Source: Arthrobacter sp.
GTDB lineage: Bacteria; Actinomycetota; Actinomycetes; Actinomycetales; Micrococcaceae
Assembly (NCBI GenBank): GCA_023264815.1
Contig: JAHFUZ010000008.1
Coordinates: 1-64,000, forward strand
DNA length: 64,000 nt
Direction: 5' to 3'
In this document: positions 35,898 through 43,969 of the stretch, in pieces
Layout of the letters: every line of letters starts with the position of its first letter
Numbering within the stretch: position 1 is the stretch's first letter
The notes under the pieces: model-generated
Database searches by the model: none
Told to the model about the DNA's origin: nothing
What the model saw: only the letters and a program-made list of their open reading frames with translations
Program-made: the position numbers and the translations under genes

Positions 35898-36272
35898 ATG
35901 GAGAACACAACGGCAATCCTGCTCGTGGACGACCAGGAGCAATGGCAGCAGCAGTTCGCCCGCTATGCCAGGCTCCGCAAGCGGGCGAACGCCTGCATTG
36001 GCTACTTCATTGGTGGGCCGCTGGCGATTGCCGCACTGTTCCTGGCCGGGCGGGTCCTGCCGCTGGTCCATGGTGATATAGCCCCAGGTCACCCCCGCTA
36101 TCTGGATTACCTGGCCGGGATAGAAATCGGTGTTGTGGTGTTCGCCATTTTCCTCGCGCTGTACTGCGGAGCCAGCATCGCGTACGGCCGGTGGCTCCGG
36201 AAAAACCATGTGATGCTCGGCTTCAGGCCGGATGGCTCGTTTGCGGAAGTGCGCTCTGGAACCTATCAGTAG
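35898..36272 (+). CDS. Small two-helix membrane protein
   Basis: This 124-residue protein has a soluble N-terminus with a basic run (ARYARLRKRAN), two membrane helices (IGYFIGGPLAIAALFLAGRV and GIEIGVVVFAIFLALYCGAS) and a short C-terminal cytoplasmic tail. GGGGAG precedes the ATG. No family was recognised. It is divergent from lysR, and its end lies only three bases before operator site 4, so it is not obviously part of the cresol operon. Confidence 0.65.
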   Translation: MENTTAILLVDDQEQWQQQFARYARLRKRANACIGYFIGGPLAIAALFLAGRVLPLVHGDIAPGHPRYLDYLAGIEIGVVVFAIFLALYCGASIAYGRWLRKNHVMLGFRPDGSFAEVRSGTYQ

Positions 36273-36275
36273 ATG

Positions 36276-36294
36276 ACTTCCGTCCAGTGGAAGT
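36276..36294 (+). promoter_or_regulatory. IclR-type operator candidate, site 4 (cre promoter)
   Basis: ACTTCCGTCCAGTGGAAGT has six-base perfect arms and the same TTCC-N7-GGAA core as sites 1-3. It is 99 bases before the creJ start and is the only dyad in the short promoter region of the cresol operon. Confidence 0.72.
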
Positions 36295-36393
36295 CGGTGC
36301 TATCCACGCATCGGTGATGTGGACCACACTGATGACTAAGAACCCCCCGCCACCGAGATGGTGCCGGGCGGAACCACATCACCAGGAGTCCAG

Positions 36394-37671
36394 ATGTCAT
36401 CGTCGACAGAAACGGCCGGCCGCTGTCCGTTCGGCTACGGCGCCGAAGCCCCCGCGGGCCACCACGGCTACGAGCCCTTCCAGATGAAGAATCCCTTCAC
36501 TGCCTACGCCGAACTCCGGGCCGAACAGCCCGTGATGTTCGACGAGCGTGTGGGCCTCTACGTTGTCTCCCGCTACGACGACATCAAGGCCGTATTCGAG
36601 GACTGGGAGACCTTCTCCAGCGAGAACGCGCAGGCCCCGGTCCGTGAGCGCGGTCCGGCCGCGAAGAAGATCATGGAAGAGGGCGGCTTCACGGCCTACT
36701 CCGGCCTTTCCGCCAGGCGCCCGCCGGAGCATACCCGCATCCGCGCCGTGGTCCAGAAGGCATTCACGCCGCGCCGCTACAAGGCACTCGAGCCGTTCAT
36801 CCGGCAGAACGTGGTGGACCAGCTCGAAAAGATGCTCTCCCGCGAAGAGCGCCGCGGCGACCTGGTCAAGGACCTCGCCTACGACGTCCCCACCATCACC
36901 ATCCTCACCCTGATCGGCGCCGACGTCTCCCAGGTGGACACCTTCAAGCGCTGGTCCGACTCCCGCGCCGCCATGACCTGGGGCGACCTGAGCGATGAGG
37001 AACAGATCCCGCACGCCCACAACCTCGTGGAGTACTGGCAGGAGTGCCAGCGCCTTGTGGCAGAAGCCAAGGAGAAGGGCGGGGACAACCTCACCGCCGA
37101 CCTGGTCAGGGCCCAGCAGGACGGTGCCGAAATCTCGGACCACGAGATCGCCTCTGTCCTCTACAGCCTGCTCTTCGCCGGCCACGAAACAACCACCACG
37201 CTGATCTCCAACGCCCTGCGCGAACTGCTGGCCCGCCCCGAGCAGTGGCAGCAGCTGGTGGAGGACCCCAAGAAGATCCCTGCCGCGATCGACGAGGTCC
37301 TCCGCTACGCGGGCTCCATCGTCGGCTGGCGCCGCAAGGCCCTTAAGGACACCGAGGTGGGCGGCGTGGCCATTGAGGAAGGCTCCCAGCTCCTGCTCCT
37401 GATGGGCTCCGCCAACCGGGACGAAAGCAAGTTCGAAGCCGGCGAGGACTTCGACATCTCCCGCCCCAACGCCCGCGAGCACCTCTCCTTCGGGTTCGGC
37501 ATCCACTACTGCCTGGGCAATATGCTCGCCAAGCTCCAGGCCAAAATTGCACTCGAGGAAGTGGCCCGGCTCGCCCCGGAACTGCAGCTTGAGGACCCGG
37601 AGGGCATCGCCTTCCGCGAAAACCTCTCCTTCCGCGTCCCCGAGACCGTTCCTGTCAGCTGGAAGGCCTAA
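36394..37671 (+). CDS. creJ: Cytochrome P450, CreJ-like
   Basis: The 425-residue P450 has AGHETTTTLISNALREL (oxygen-activating helix, near residue 268), DEVLRYAGSIVGWRRKAL (ExxR-type region) and FGFGIHYCLGNMLAK with heme ligand Cys373. In C. glutamicum CreJ oxidises the methyl group of 4-methylphenyl phosphate, an aryl phosphate rather than the free phenol. The assignment rests on the operon, whose gene order is J-I-H-G-F-E-D-C. The start at 36394 has AGGAG six bases upstream; the open frame extends 12 codons further. It is the first gene of the operon behind operator site 4. Confidence 0.85.
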   Translation: MSSSTETAGRCPFGYGAEAPAGHHGYEPFQMKNPFTAYAELRAEQPVMFDERVGLYVVSRYDDIKAVFEDWETFSSENAQAPVRERGPAAKKIMEEGGFTAYSGLSARRPPEHTRIRAVVQKAFTPRRYKALEPFIRQNVVDQLEKMLSREERRGDLVKDLAYDVPTITILTLIGADVSQVDTFKRWSDSRAAMTWGDLSDEEQIPHAHNLVEYWQECQRLVAEAKEKGGDNLTADLVRAQQDGAEISDHEIASVLYSLLFAGHETTTTLISNALRELLARPEQWQQLVEDPKKIPAAIDEVLRYAGSIVGWRRKALKDTEVGGVAIEEGSQLLLLMGSANRDESKFEAGEDFDISRPNAREHLSFGFGIHYCLGNMLAKLQAKIALEEVARLAPELQLEDPEGIAFRENLSFRVPETVPVSWKA

Positions 37672-37676
37672 CCACC

Positions 37677-38750
37677 ATGCAAAGCAACGAATACATCCAG
37701 TTCTTCGACGGCGGCATTGAACCGAAGCTGGAAAACCTCGGCGGCAAGGGCGCATCCCTGGTGACCATGACCTCCGCCGGCATGCCCGTCCCGCCCGGCT
37801 TTGTGGTCACCACAGCCCAGTTCGACGCGTTTATGGACGAGGCCGGTATCACCCGCCACATCAGCCAGCTGCTCGCCGGCCTCGACCCCGAGGACACCAG
37901 CCAGGTGGACAAGGTCTCCGCGGCCATCCGCGAGGACATCTGCTCCCGCCCGGTGCCCCAGGCCATGCGCGAACTCACCGTGGGTGCCTACGAAGCCCTC
38001 ATGAACCGCTTCGACGCACCGGTCCCGGTGGCCGTCCGCTCCAGCGCCACCGCGGAAGACCTGCCGGATGCCTCCTTCGCGGGGCAGCAGGACACCTACC
38101 TCTGGCTCGACGGCGTCAAGGCTGTCACCGAGCACATCCGCCAGTGCTGGGCCTCGCTCTACACCTCCCGAGCCATCCTGTACCGGCTCAAGAACAACAT
38201 CCCGGACGAGGGCCTGTCCATGGCCGTGGTGGTCCAGAAGATGGTCAACTCCCGCGTCTCCGGCGTGGCCATCACCATGGATCCCACCAACGGCGACCGC
38301 TCCAAGATCACCATCGATTCCTCCTACGGGGTGGGCGAAATGGTGGTATCCGGCCAGGTCACCCCGGACAACATCGTGCTGGACAAGGTGACGCTCGCCG
38401 TCGTCAATGAACACCTCGGTGACAAGCACGCGGAACTCATCCCCGACGCCGGCGCCAAGCGCCTCGTAGAACGCGAGGTGGACGACGAACGCCGCGGCCG
38501 CCGCAGCCTCACCGACGCGGAACTCACCGCCGTCGCCCAGATGGCCAAGCGGGCCGAGAAACACTACAAGTGCCCGCAGGATATTGAGTGGGCCCTCGAC
38601 GCCGACCTTCCGGACGGGGAGAATCTGCTGCTGCTGCAGTCCCGCCCGGAGACCGTGCACTCGTCCAAACCGCAGACCGCCCCGCAGCCGGTGGTCACCG
38701 GCGGCTTTTTCAGCGGATTCAGCGCCACAGTTCCCAAGCAAGCCGTTTAG
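37677..38750 (+). CDS. creI: Aryl-phosphate synthase ATP-binding subunit (CreI-like, PEP-synthase N-domain)
   Basis: This 357-residue protein corresponds to the N-terminal ATP-grasp half of PEP synthase. It has GGKGASLVTM at 21, [20 protein letters not shown] near 120, a central GVAITMDPTNGDRSKI and a C-terminal QDIEWALDADLPDGENLLLL. The same block [20 protein letters not shown] occurs in PpsA (49145-51556). It would take the phosphoryl group from ATP and hand it to the partner's histidine, as the small subunit of phenylphosphate synthase does in Thauera. It starts five bases after creJ. Confidence 0.85.
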   Translation: MQSNEYIQFFDGGIEPKLENLGGKGASLVTMTSAGMPVPPGFVVTTAQFDAFMDEAGITRHISQLLAGLDPEDTSQVDKVSAAIREDICSRPVPQAMRELTVGAYEALMNRFDAPVPVAVRSSATAEDLPDASFAGQQDTYLWLDGVKAVTEHIRQCWASLYTSRAILYRLKNNIPDEGLSMAVVVQKMVNSRVSGVAITMDPTNGDRSKITIDSSYGVGEMVVSGQVTPDNIVLDKVTLAVVNEHLGDKHAELIPDAGAKRLVEREVDDERRGRRSLTDAELTAVAQMAKRAEKHYKCPQDIEWALDADLPDGENLLLLQSRPETVHSSKPQTAPQPVVTGGFFSGFSATVPKQAV

Positions 38751-38820
38751 CTCCCCGAAATTCCTGTCAGTCCGCTCTGCCAACCACGGCTCACCGTTGA
38801 GCCCTTTTGAAAGGACCGCC

Positions 38821-40689
38821 ATGTCCCTGAAGTCCTTCCCCAAGCCCTCCGAGCTCGCGGTCCCCGCCGGCGCCGAGGGCTGGGAAAAGATCTACCCGTA
38901 CTATCTGGTGTTCCAGGACAAGCTCAAGGAGCAGGAGGACGCCAAGTTCTGGTTCTGCGACAGCCAGCACTGGCCCACCGTCTTCAAGCCGTTCGAGACG
39001 ATCGGCGGCGAGTTCGCGGTGAAGTGCCTGGGCCAGTACAACTCCCGGCACCTGATGATCCCCAACGCCAACGGCATCGAGTTCCGCATCCACCTGGGCT
39101 ACCTCTACATGTCCCCCATCCCGGTGCCCGAAGACCAGATCGCCGCCCGCGTCCCGCTGTTCGAACAGCGCGTGGGCCACTACTTCCAGAACTGGGAGCA
39201 ACTGCTCAAGGACTGGCACGTCAAGGTCAAGGGCACCATCGACGAGATGGAAACCATCTCCTTCCCGAAGCTCCCGGACATGGTCCCCCTGGAGGACATC
39301 ACTTCCGGCAAGGGCAAGGACGGCTCCGAGAAGCTGCTGGAAAGCTACGACCGCCTCATCCAGCTCGCCTACCAGAACTGGCAGTACCACTTCGAGTTCC
39401 TGAACCTGGGCTACATCGCGTACCTGGACTTCTTCAACTTCTGCAAGCAGGTCTTCCCCAACGTCCCTGACCAGTCCATTGCCACCATGGTGCAGGGCGT
39501 GGACATGGAACTCTTCCGCCCGGACGACGAACTGAAGCAGCTCGCCAAGCTCGCCGTGGAACTCGGGCTGCAGGCCCACTTCGGGAACACGGACGACGTC
39601 GAATCCACCTTGGGTGCCGTAGCGTCCGCTCCCGGCGGGGACCAGTGGATCGCCCAGTACGAGGGTGCCAAAGACCCCTGGTTCAACTTCACGGTGGGCA
39701 ACGGCTTCTACGGGCACGACAAGTACTGGAACGAGCACCAGGAAATCCCGCTGGGCTACATCGCGGACTACATCCGCCGCGTGGACGAGGGCCAGGAGAT
39801 CATGCGGCCCGTCGAGGCCCTGATCGCCGAACGCGACCGCATCATCGAGGAGTACCGCGACCTGCTCGAAGGCGACAACCAGGCCGCCTTCGATGCCAAG
39901 CGCGGCCTCGCCGCCACCGCGTACCCGTACGTGGAAAACCACAACTTCTACATTGAGCACTGGACCATGGGCGTCTTCTGGCGCAAGATCCGCGAACTGT
40001 CCCGCATGATGCACGCCGAGGGTTTCTGGACCGAACCGGACGACCTGCTCTACCTGGGCCGCAATGAGGTCCGCGACGCCCTCTTTGACCTGGTCACCGG
40101 CTGGGGCGTGGGCGCCAAGCCGATCGGCCCGGACTACTGGCCGGAAGAGATCGAACGCCGCCGCGGCATCGTGGACGCGCTCAAGACCGCCCGCCCCGCC
40201 CCGGCACTGAACACCCCGCCGGAATCCATCACCGAACCGTTCACCCGGATGCTCTGGGGCATCACCACCGAGCAGGTCCAGCAATGGCTGGGTGCCGGCG
40301 AGGAAGTGGAGGGCGGCGGACTGCGCGGCATGGCAGCGTCCCCGGGCGTGGTGGAAGGTGTGGCCCGCGTGGTCACCGACGCCGACCAGCTCTCCGAAAT
40401 CCAGCAGGGCGAAATCCTGGTGGCCACCGTCACCGCACCGTCCTGGGGCCCGATTTTCGGCAAGATCAAAGCCACCGTCACGGACATTGGCGGCATGATG
40501 AGCCACGCCGCGATCGTCTGCCGCGAATACGGACTCCCTGCAGTGACCGGCACCGGATCCGCGTCCACCACCATCAAGACCGGCCAGCGGCTGCGCGTCG
40601 ACGGGACCAAGGGCACGGTCCAGATCCTCGACGCCCAGGACGACCTGCTGGTGACCGGCCCGGGCGCCCACAGCCACAGCCATGTCTGA
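38821..40689 (+). CDS. creH: Aryl-phosphate synthase catalytic subunit (CreH-like)
   Basis: The product (622 residues) has a large N-terminal domain not found in PEP synthase (aromatic-rich, for example EHWTMGVFWRKIRELSRMM near 375). At residues 510-610 it has the PEP-utiliser swivelling domain, with GGMMSHAAIVCREYGLPAVTGTG and phosphorylatable His562. Phenylphosphate synthase protein 1 is built alike. It transfers phosphate from His to the phenol (4-cresol in C. glutamicum). GAAAGGA precedes the ATG. The SHSHV tail overlaps the SDR start by eight bases, so the proteins are coupled. Confidence 0.85.
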   Translation: MSLKSFPKPSELAVPAGAEGWEKIYPYYLVFQDKLKEQEDAKFWFCDSQHWPTVFKPFETIGGEFAVKCLGQYNSRHLMIPNANGIEFRIHLGYLYMSPIPVPEDQIAARVPLFEQRVGHYFQNWEQLLKDWHVKVKGTIDEMETISFPKLPDMVPLEDITSGKGKDGSEKLLESYDRLIQLAYQNWQYHFEFLNLGYIAYLDFFNFCKQVFPNVPDQSIATMVQGVDMELFRPDDELKQLAKLAVELGLQAHFGNTDDVESTLGAVASAPGGDQWIAQYEGAKDPWFNFTVGNGFYGHDKYWNEHQEIPLGYIADYIRRVDEGQEIMRPVEALIAERDRIIEEYRDLLEGDNQAAFDAKRGLAATAYPYVENHNFYIEHWTMGVFWRKIRELSRMMHAEGFWTEPDDLLYLGRNEVRDALFDLVTGWGVGAKPIGPDYWPEEIERRRGIVDALKTARPAPALNTPPESITEPFTRMLWGITTEQVQQWLGAGEEVEGGGLRGMAASPGVVEGVARVVTDADQLSEIQQGEILVATVTAPSWGPIFGKIKATVTDIGGMMSHAAIVCREYGLPAVTGTGSASTTIKTGQRLRVDGTKGTVQILDAQDDLLVTGPGAHSHSHV

Positions 40690-41479
40690 ACTGAACATGC
40701 CTAGCGCGGAATATTCCGCTGACGGTATGGATTCGCAGGCGGGGCGCACCGTCCTGATCACCGGTGCCGCCGGTGGGCTGGGCAGGGCGTTCGCGCTCGG
40801 CTTCGCCGGCCGCGGCTACCGGGTGGCGGTGGCCGACATCAACGTCGAAGGCGCCGAGCAGACCGCCAAACTGGTCCGCGAGCTCGGCGCCGAGGCGGCG
40901 GCGTTCGCCGCAGACGTCACCAGCGTGGACTCCACCGAGGACCTCGCCAAAGGGTGCGCGGACTTCGGAAACGGCAGCATCGACGTCGTGCTTAACAACG
41001 CCGCCGTGTACGCCACCGTGACGCGCACGCCGTTCGAGGACATCGACCCGGCCGAATGGGACCTGGTGATGAACGTGAACCTCAAGGGCCCCTGGCTGGT
41101 GACCCGCGCCGCCAGTCCGTACCTGCCGGAGGGCGGGCGGGTCATCAACCTCTCCAGCGCCACGATCTTCAGCGGCTCGGAGCAGTGGCTGCACTACGTC
41201 GCTTCCAAGGGCGGCGTGGTGGCCCTGACCCGGGTCATGGCCAAGGAACTGGGCCGGCGGGGGATCACAGTCAACGCGATCGCCCCCGGCTTCACCCTCA
41301 CGGAAGCCAGCTACGGGCTGATGGAAAACGCCGAAAACTACGGCGTGGACCGCGGTGCCATCAAACGGGCCAGCCAGCCCGAGGACATTGTGGGCGCTGC
41401 GCTCTTCCTCGCCGGCCCGGACAGCTCGTACTACACGGGACAGACCATGGTGGTGGACGGCGGCCGTCAGTTCATCTGA
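40682..41479 (+). CDS. creG: Short-chain dehydrogenase, CreG-like benzyl-alcohol dehydrogenase
   Basis: This 265-residue SDR has ITGAAGGLGRAFALG (TGxxxGxG, near 26), LNNAAVYA (NNAA), NLSSATIF (Ser) and HYVASKGGVVAL (YxxxK) and ends VVDGGRQFI. An N-terminal extension of about 20 residues arises from the overlap with creH. By pathway position it oxidises 4-hydroxybenzyl alcohol to the aldehyde with NAD. It belongs to the classical SDR group and is not close to the 25479-26279 SDR, which has a long insert. Confidence 0.83.
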   Translation: MSELNMPSAEYSADGMDSQAGRTVLITGAAGGLGRAFALGFAGRGYRVAVADINVEGAEQTAKLVRELGAEAAAFAADVTSVDSTEDLAKGCADFGNGSIDVVLNNAAVYATVTRTPFEDIDPAEWDLVMNVNLKGPWLVTRAASPYLPEGGRVINLSSATIFSGSEQWLHYVASKGGVVALTRVMAKELGRRGITVNAIAPGFTLTEASYGLMENAENYGVDRGAIKRASQPEDIVGAALFLAGPDSSYYTGQTMVVDGGRQFI

Positions 41480-41533
41480 CCGGTCACGTCCCTTCACCAA
41501 CCAACCAACTTCAACCCCCCCCAAGGAGGACCA

Positions 41534-41854
41534 ATGCCAACGGTTCACTTCACCGACGCAGAAGGCGCCGTCCGCGACGTCGAGGGCAACGTGGGCGACT
41601 CGGTCATGGAAACCGCGGTGCGCAACGGTGTTCCCGGCATCGTGGCCGAGTGCGGCGGATCGCTGTCCTGCGCCACCTGCCACGTGTTCGTCCGCGAGGA
41701 CTGCCTTTCCCAGCTCCCGCCCATGGGGGACATGGAGGACGAGATGCTGTACGGCACCGCAGTGGACCGCGAGGACAACTCCCGGCTGTCCTGCCAGCTG
41801 CGCCTGACGGACCACACCGAGCTATTCGTCACTACCCCGGAAACCCAGGTGTAG
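41534..41854 (+). CDS. creF: [2Fe-2S] ferredoxin, CreF-like
   Basis: This 106-residue ferredoxin of the adrenodoxin/putidaredoxin type has cysteines in AECGGSLSCATCHVF (CX5CX2C) and LSCQLRLTD. It carries electrons from the FAD reductase encoded next to the CreJ P450. AAGGAGG lies just before the ATG at 41534. With creE it makes a three-component P450 chain, unlike the two-component CYP199 system in this same window. Confidence 0.88.
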   Translation: MPTVHFTDAEGAVRDVEGNVGDSVMETAVRNGVPGIVAECGGSLSCATCHVFVREDCLSQLPPMGDMEDEMLYGTAVDREDNSRLSCQLRLTDHTELFVTTPETQV

Positions 41855-41856
41855 CC

Positions 41857-43182
41857 GTGGGCACCCATGCCGTGGAAGAGGCGGCCGGCGCACCGGCCGG
41901 CGCCGGAACCGTTCCCACCCGGACCGGGCTCCTGATCATCGGCGCCAGCCAGTCCGGCGTCCAGCTGGCGGTGTCCCTCCGGGCACTCGGCTTCGACGAG
42001 CACATCACGCTGCTCGGCGACGAGGACCACCGGCCCTACCAGCGGCCGGCGCTGTCCAAGGAGTTCCTGCAGGGCACGGTGGAGAGCGAATCGCTGATCT
42101 TCCGCTCCAACGAGTACTGGGCCGAGCACAACGTGGACCTGGTCAAGGGTGAGTACATTGTCCGGATCGAGAAGGAAGCGGACGGCTCCGGGGTGGCGCA
42201 CGCGTCCTCCGGCCGGGAGTTCCCCTTCAAACGGCTGGCGCTCACCGTGGGTGCCCGCGCCCGGAAACTGGAGATCGACGGCGGCGGCCTGGACGGCGTG
42301 CTCTACCTGCGGAACGCGGACGACGCCCTGGCGCTTAAGGCCCGGGTGGGCGACGCCACCGACGTGGTGGTGATCGGCGGCGGGTTCATCGGCCTGGAGG
42401 CGGCGTCCAGCCTGCAGAAGATGGGCAAAAATGTCACCGTCCTCGAGTTCGGACCACGGCTGGTGGGCCGTGCCGTGGGGGAGGAGACCGCCGAGTACTT
42501 CCTGCAGGCGCACCGCTCCCGCGGCTTGGACATCCGGCTCAATACCAGCGCCGCACGGTTCATGCCGGACGCCGACGGCGGTAAGTCAGTCGCCGCCGTC
42601 GAGCTTCAGGACGGAACGGTGCTGCCGGCGCAGATCGTCCTGATCGGCATCGGCGTCATTCCCAACACCCAGCTGGCCGAGCAGCTGGGCCTGGCCGTGG
42701 ACAACGGCGTGGTGGTGGACCGCTTCGCCCTGGCCTCGGACGGCACCACCGTGGCGGTGGGCGACGTGGCCAACATGCCCAACCCGGTCCCCGGCTCCGA
42801 ACCGGGGGAACGGATCCGGCTCGAAAGCGTCAACAATGCCATCGAGCATGCCAAGGTAGCCGCCTATTCCCTGACGGGACGGCGTGAGGAGTACGCCGGC
42901 ATCCCGTGGTTCTGGTCCAACCAGTCCGACCTCAAACTGCAGATCGCGGGCCTCTGCAACGGCTTCGACCAAACCGTGGTCCGGCGCGATGAGGAACGCG
43001 GAAAGTTCAGCGTCCTCTACTACCGGCAGGGCCGGATCATCGCCGCAGACTGCGTCAACGCCCCGCTGGACTTCATGGCCGTGAAGAACGCCCTGGCCAA
43101 GGGCCAGAACATCCCTGCCGATGCCGCGGCGGACCCCGCCACGCACCTCAAGACCATCACCACGGACAGCCAGCCGCACTGA
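41857..43182 (+). CDS. creE: FAD-dependent ferredoxin reductase, CreE-like
   Basis: The 441-residue protein has an FAD motif LLIIGASQSGVQLAVSLRALG (residues 25-45), RPALSKEFL, an NAD motif VVVIGGGFIGLEAASSLQKMG near 170 and a VAVGDVANMP FAD-binding segment near 300. It is a putidaredoxin-reductase-type enzyme. The start is the GTG two bases after the ferredoxin stop, so the pair is coupled; the open frame runs far upstream but without homology. In the cluster it delivers NADH electrons to CreF. Confidence 0.87.
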   Translation: MGTHAVEEAAGAPAGAGTVPTRTGLLIIGASQSGVQLAVSLRALGFDEHITLLGDEDHRPYQRPALSKEFLQGTVESESLIFRSNEYWAEHNVDLVKGEYIVRIEKEADGSGVAHASSGREFPFKRLALTVGARARKLEIDGGGLDGVLYLRNADDALALKARVGDATDVVVIGGGFIGLEAASSLQKMGKNVTVLEFGPRLVGRAVGEETAEYFLQAHRSRGLDIRLNTSAARFMPDADGGKSVAAVELQDGTVLPAQIVLIGIGVIPNTQLAEQLGLAVDNGVVVDRFALASDGTTVAVGDVANMPNPVPGSEPGERIRLESVNNAIEHAKVAAYSLTGRREEYAGIPWFWSNQSDLKLQIAGLCNGFDQTVVRRDEERGKFSVLYYRQGRIIAADCVNAPLDFMAVKNALAKGQNIPADAAADPATHLKTITTDSQPH

Positions 43183-43213
43183 GACAGTTCGCTGGCCCAC
43201 CCGAAGGAGCATT

Positions 43214-43969
43214 ATGAGCACCCCCAAGAGCCCGGCAGCAGCCGACACCGGCACCACTGCCGCGGGACCCGCCGCCGAACCGGATGTGCCGGCGGAGGTC
43301 TTCGCCGCCGAGTACAGCGTCCGGCCCGTCCCCGCAGCCGGCCCGGTGGACACCACCGCCATCTGCAACACACCCGCTGCGCTTGAGGAGCTCGACGCGC
43401 TGTGGAAGGCCGTGGTCCACGAAACCCGGACACGCGGCAATGACATCCACCTGCCGATTTCCCTGGCGTACGCCGAACGGCTGTGCCGGGCCTACCCCGA
43501 CGCCGACGCCGAGCTGGTACGGGTATCCACCCTGCTGCACGACACCGGTTGGGCCCACGTGGACGAATCCCGCATCATTTCCGAGGGCTTCACCGGTGAC
43601 TGGCGCAAGGCCGCCATCCGCTACGAACACGAGCAGCAGGGGTGCCACGTTGCGCGCCGGGTCCTCCCGGGGCTGGGGTACTCGCCGGATTTCGTGGACC
43701 GCGTCTGTGAGATTATCGACGGCCACGACACCCGGCCGGTGGCCCGCTCCCTGGAGGATGCGCTGATGCGCGATGCAGACAGGCTGTGGCGGTTCGACCG
43801 CGCCGGGATTTCGCTGGCGTCCTCGTGGTTCGCCATGGACCCTGCCACGTACACCGACCGGCTGGCCACTGAAATTGTGCCCGAGCTCATCACCCAGGCC
43901 GCGGTGGATATGGCAACGGCCGATCTGGGCCGCTCCAACGCCCTGCTCAAGACGGCGGTGATCCGATGA
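43214..43969 (+). CDS. creD: HD-domain phosphohydrolase, CreD-like
   Basis: This 251-residue HD enzyme has LLHDTGWAHVDES (His109-Asp110), HEQQGCHVARRVLPGLGY, IIDGHDTRPVARSLEDALMRDADRLWR and a 45-residue Ala/Pro-rich N-terminus. CreD of C. glutamicum removes the phosphate from 4-hydroxybenzyl phosphate after P450 oxidation, completing the protect-oxidise-deprotect sequence. GAAGGAG precedes the ATG. Its paralogue in this window is at 17661-18395. Its last bases overlap the ALDH start (ATGA). Confidence 0.85.
   Translation: MSTPKSPAAADTGTTAAGPAAEPDVPAEVFAAEYSVRPVPAAGPVDTTAICNTPAALEELDALWKAVVHETRTRGNDIHLPISLAYAERLCRAYPDADAELVRVSTLLHDTGWAHVDESRIISEGFTGDWRKAAIRYEHEQQGCHVARRVLPGLGYSPDFVDRVCEIIDGHDTRPVARSLEDALMRDADRLWRFDRAGISLASSWFAMDPATYTDRLATEIVPELITQAAVDMATADLGRSNALLKTAVIR

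Noticed and set aside
37677..40689. creI and creH as one broken ppsA gene
   Set aside because: The two frames have separate starts with ribosome sites, the large one has a long domain absent from PEP synthase and lacks the pyruvate barrel, and the arrangement matches known two-subunit phenol-phosphorylating enzymes.
38791..40761. 656-codon minus-strand open frame opposite creH
   Set aside because: It is antisense to a gene with clear motifs and its own Shine-Dalgarno site. The antisense translation has no recognisable domain.
41056..41856. Long N-terminal extension of the ferredoxin reductase open frame (starting near 41056)
   Set aside because: It runs antiparallel in sense to creG and creF coding content in another frame, is Arg/Pro-rich, and the flavin-binding fold begins only after the GTG at 41857.
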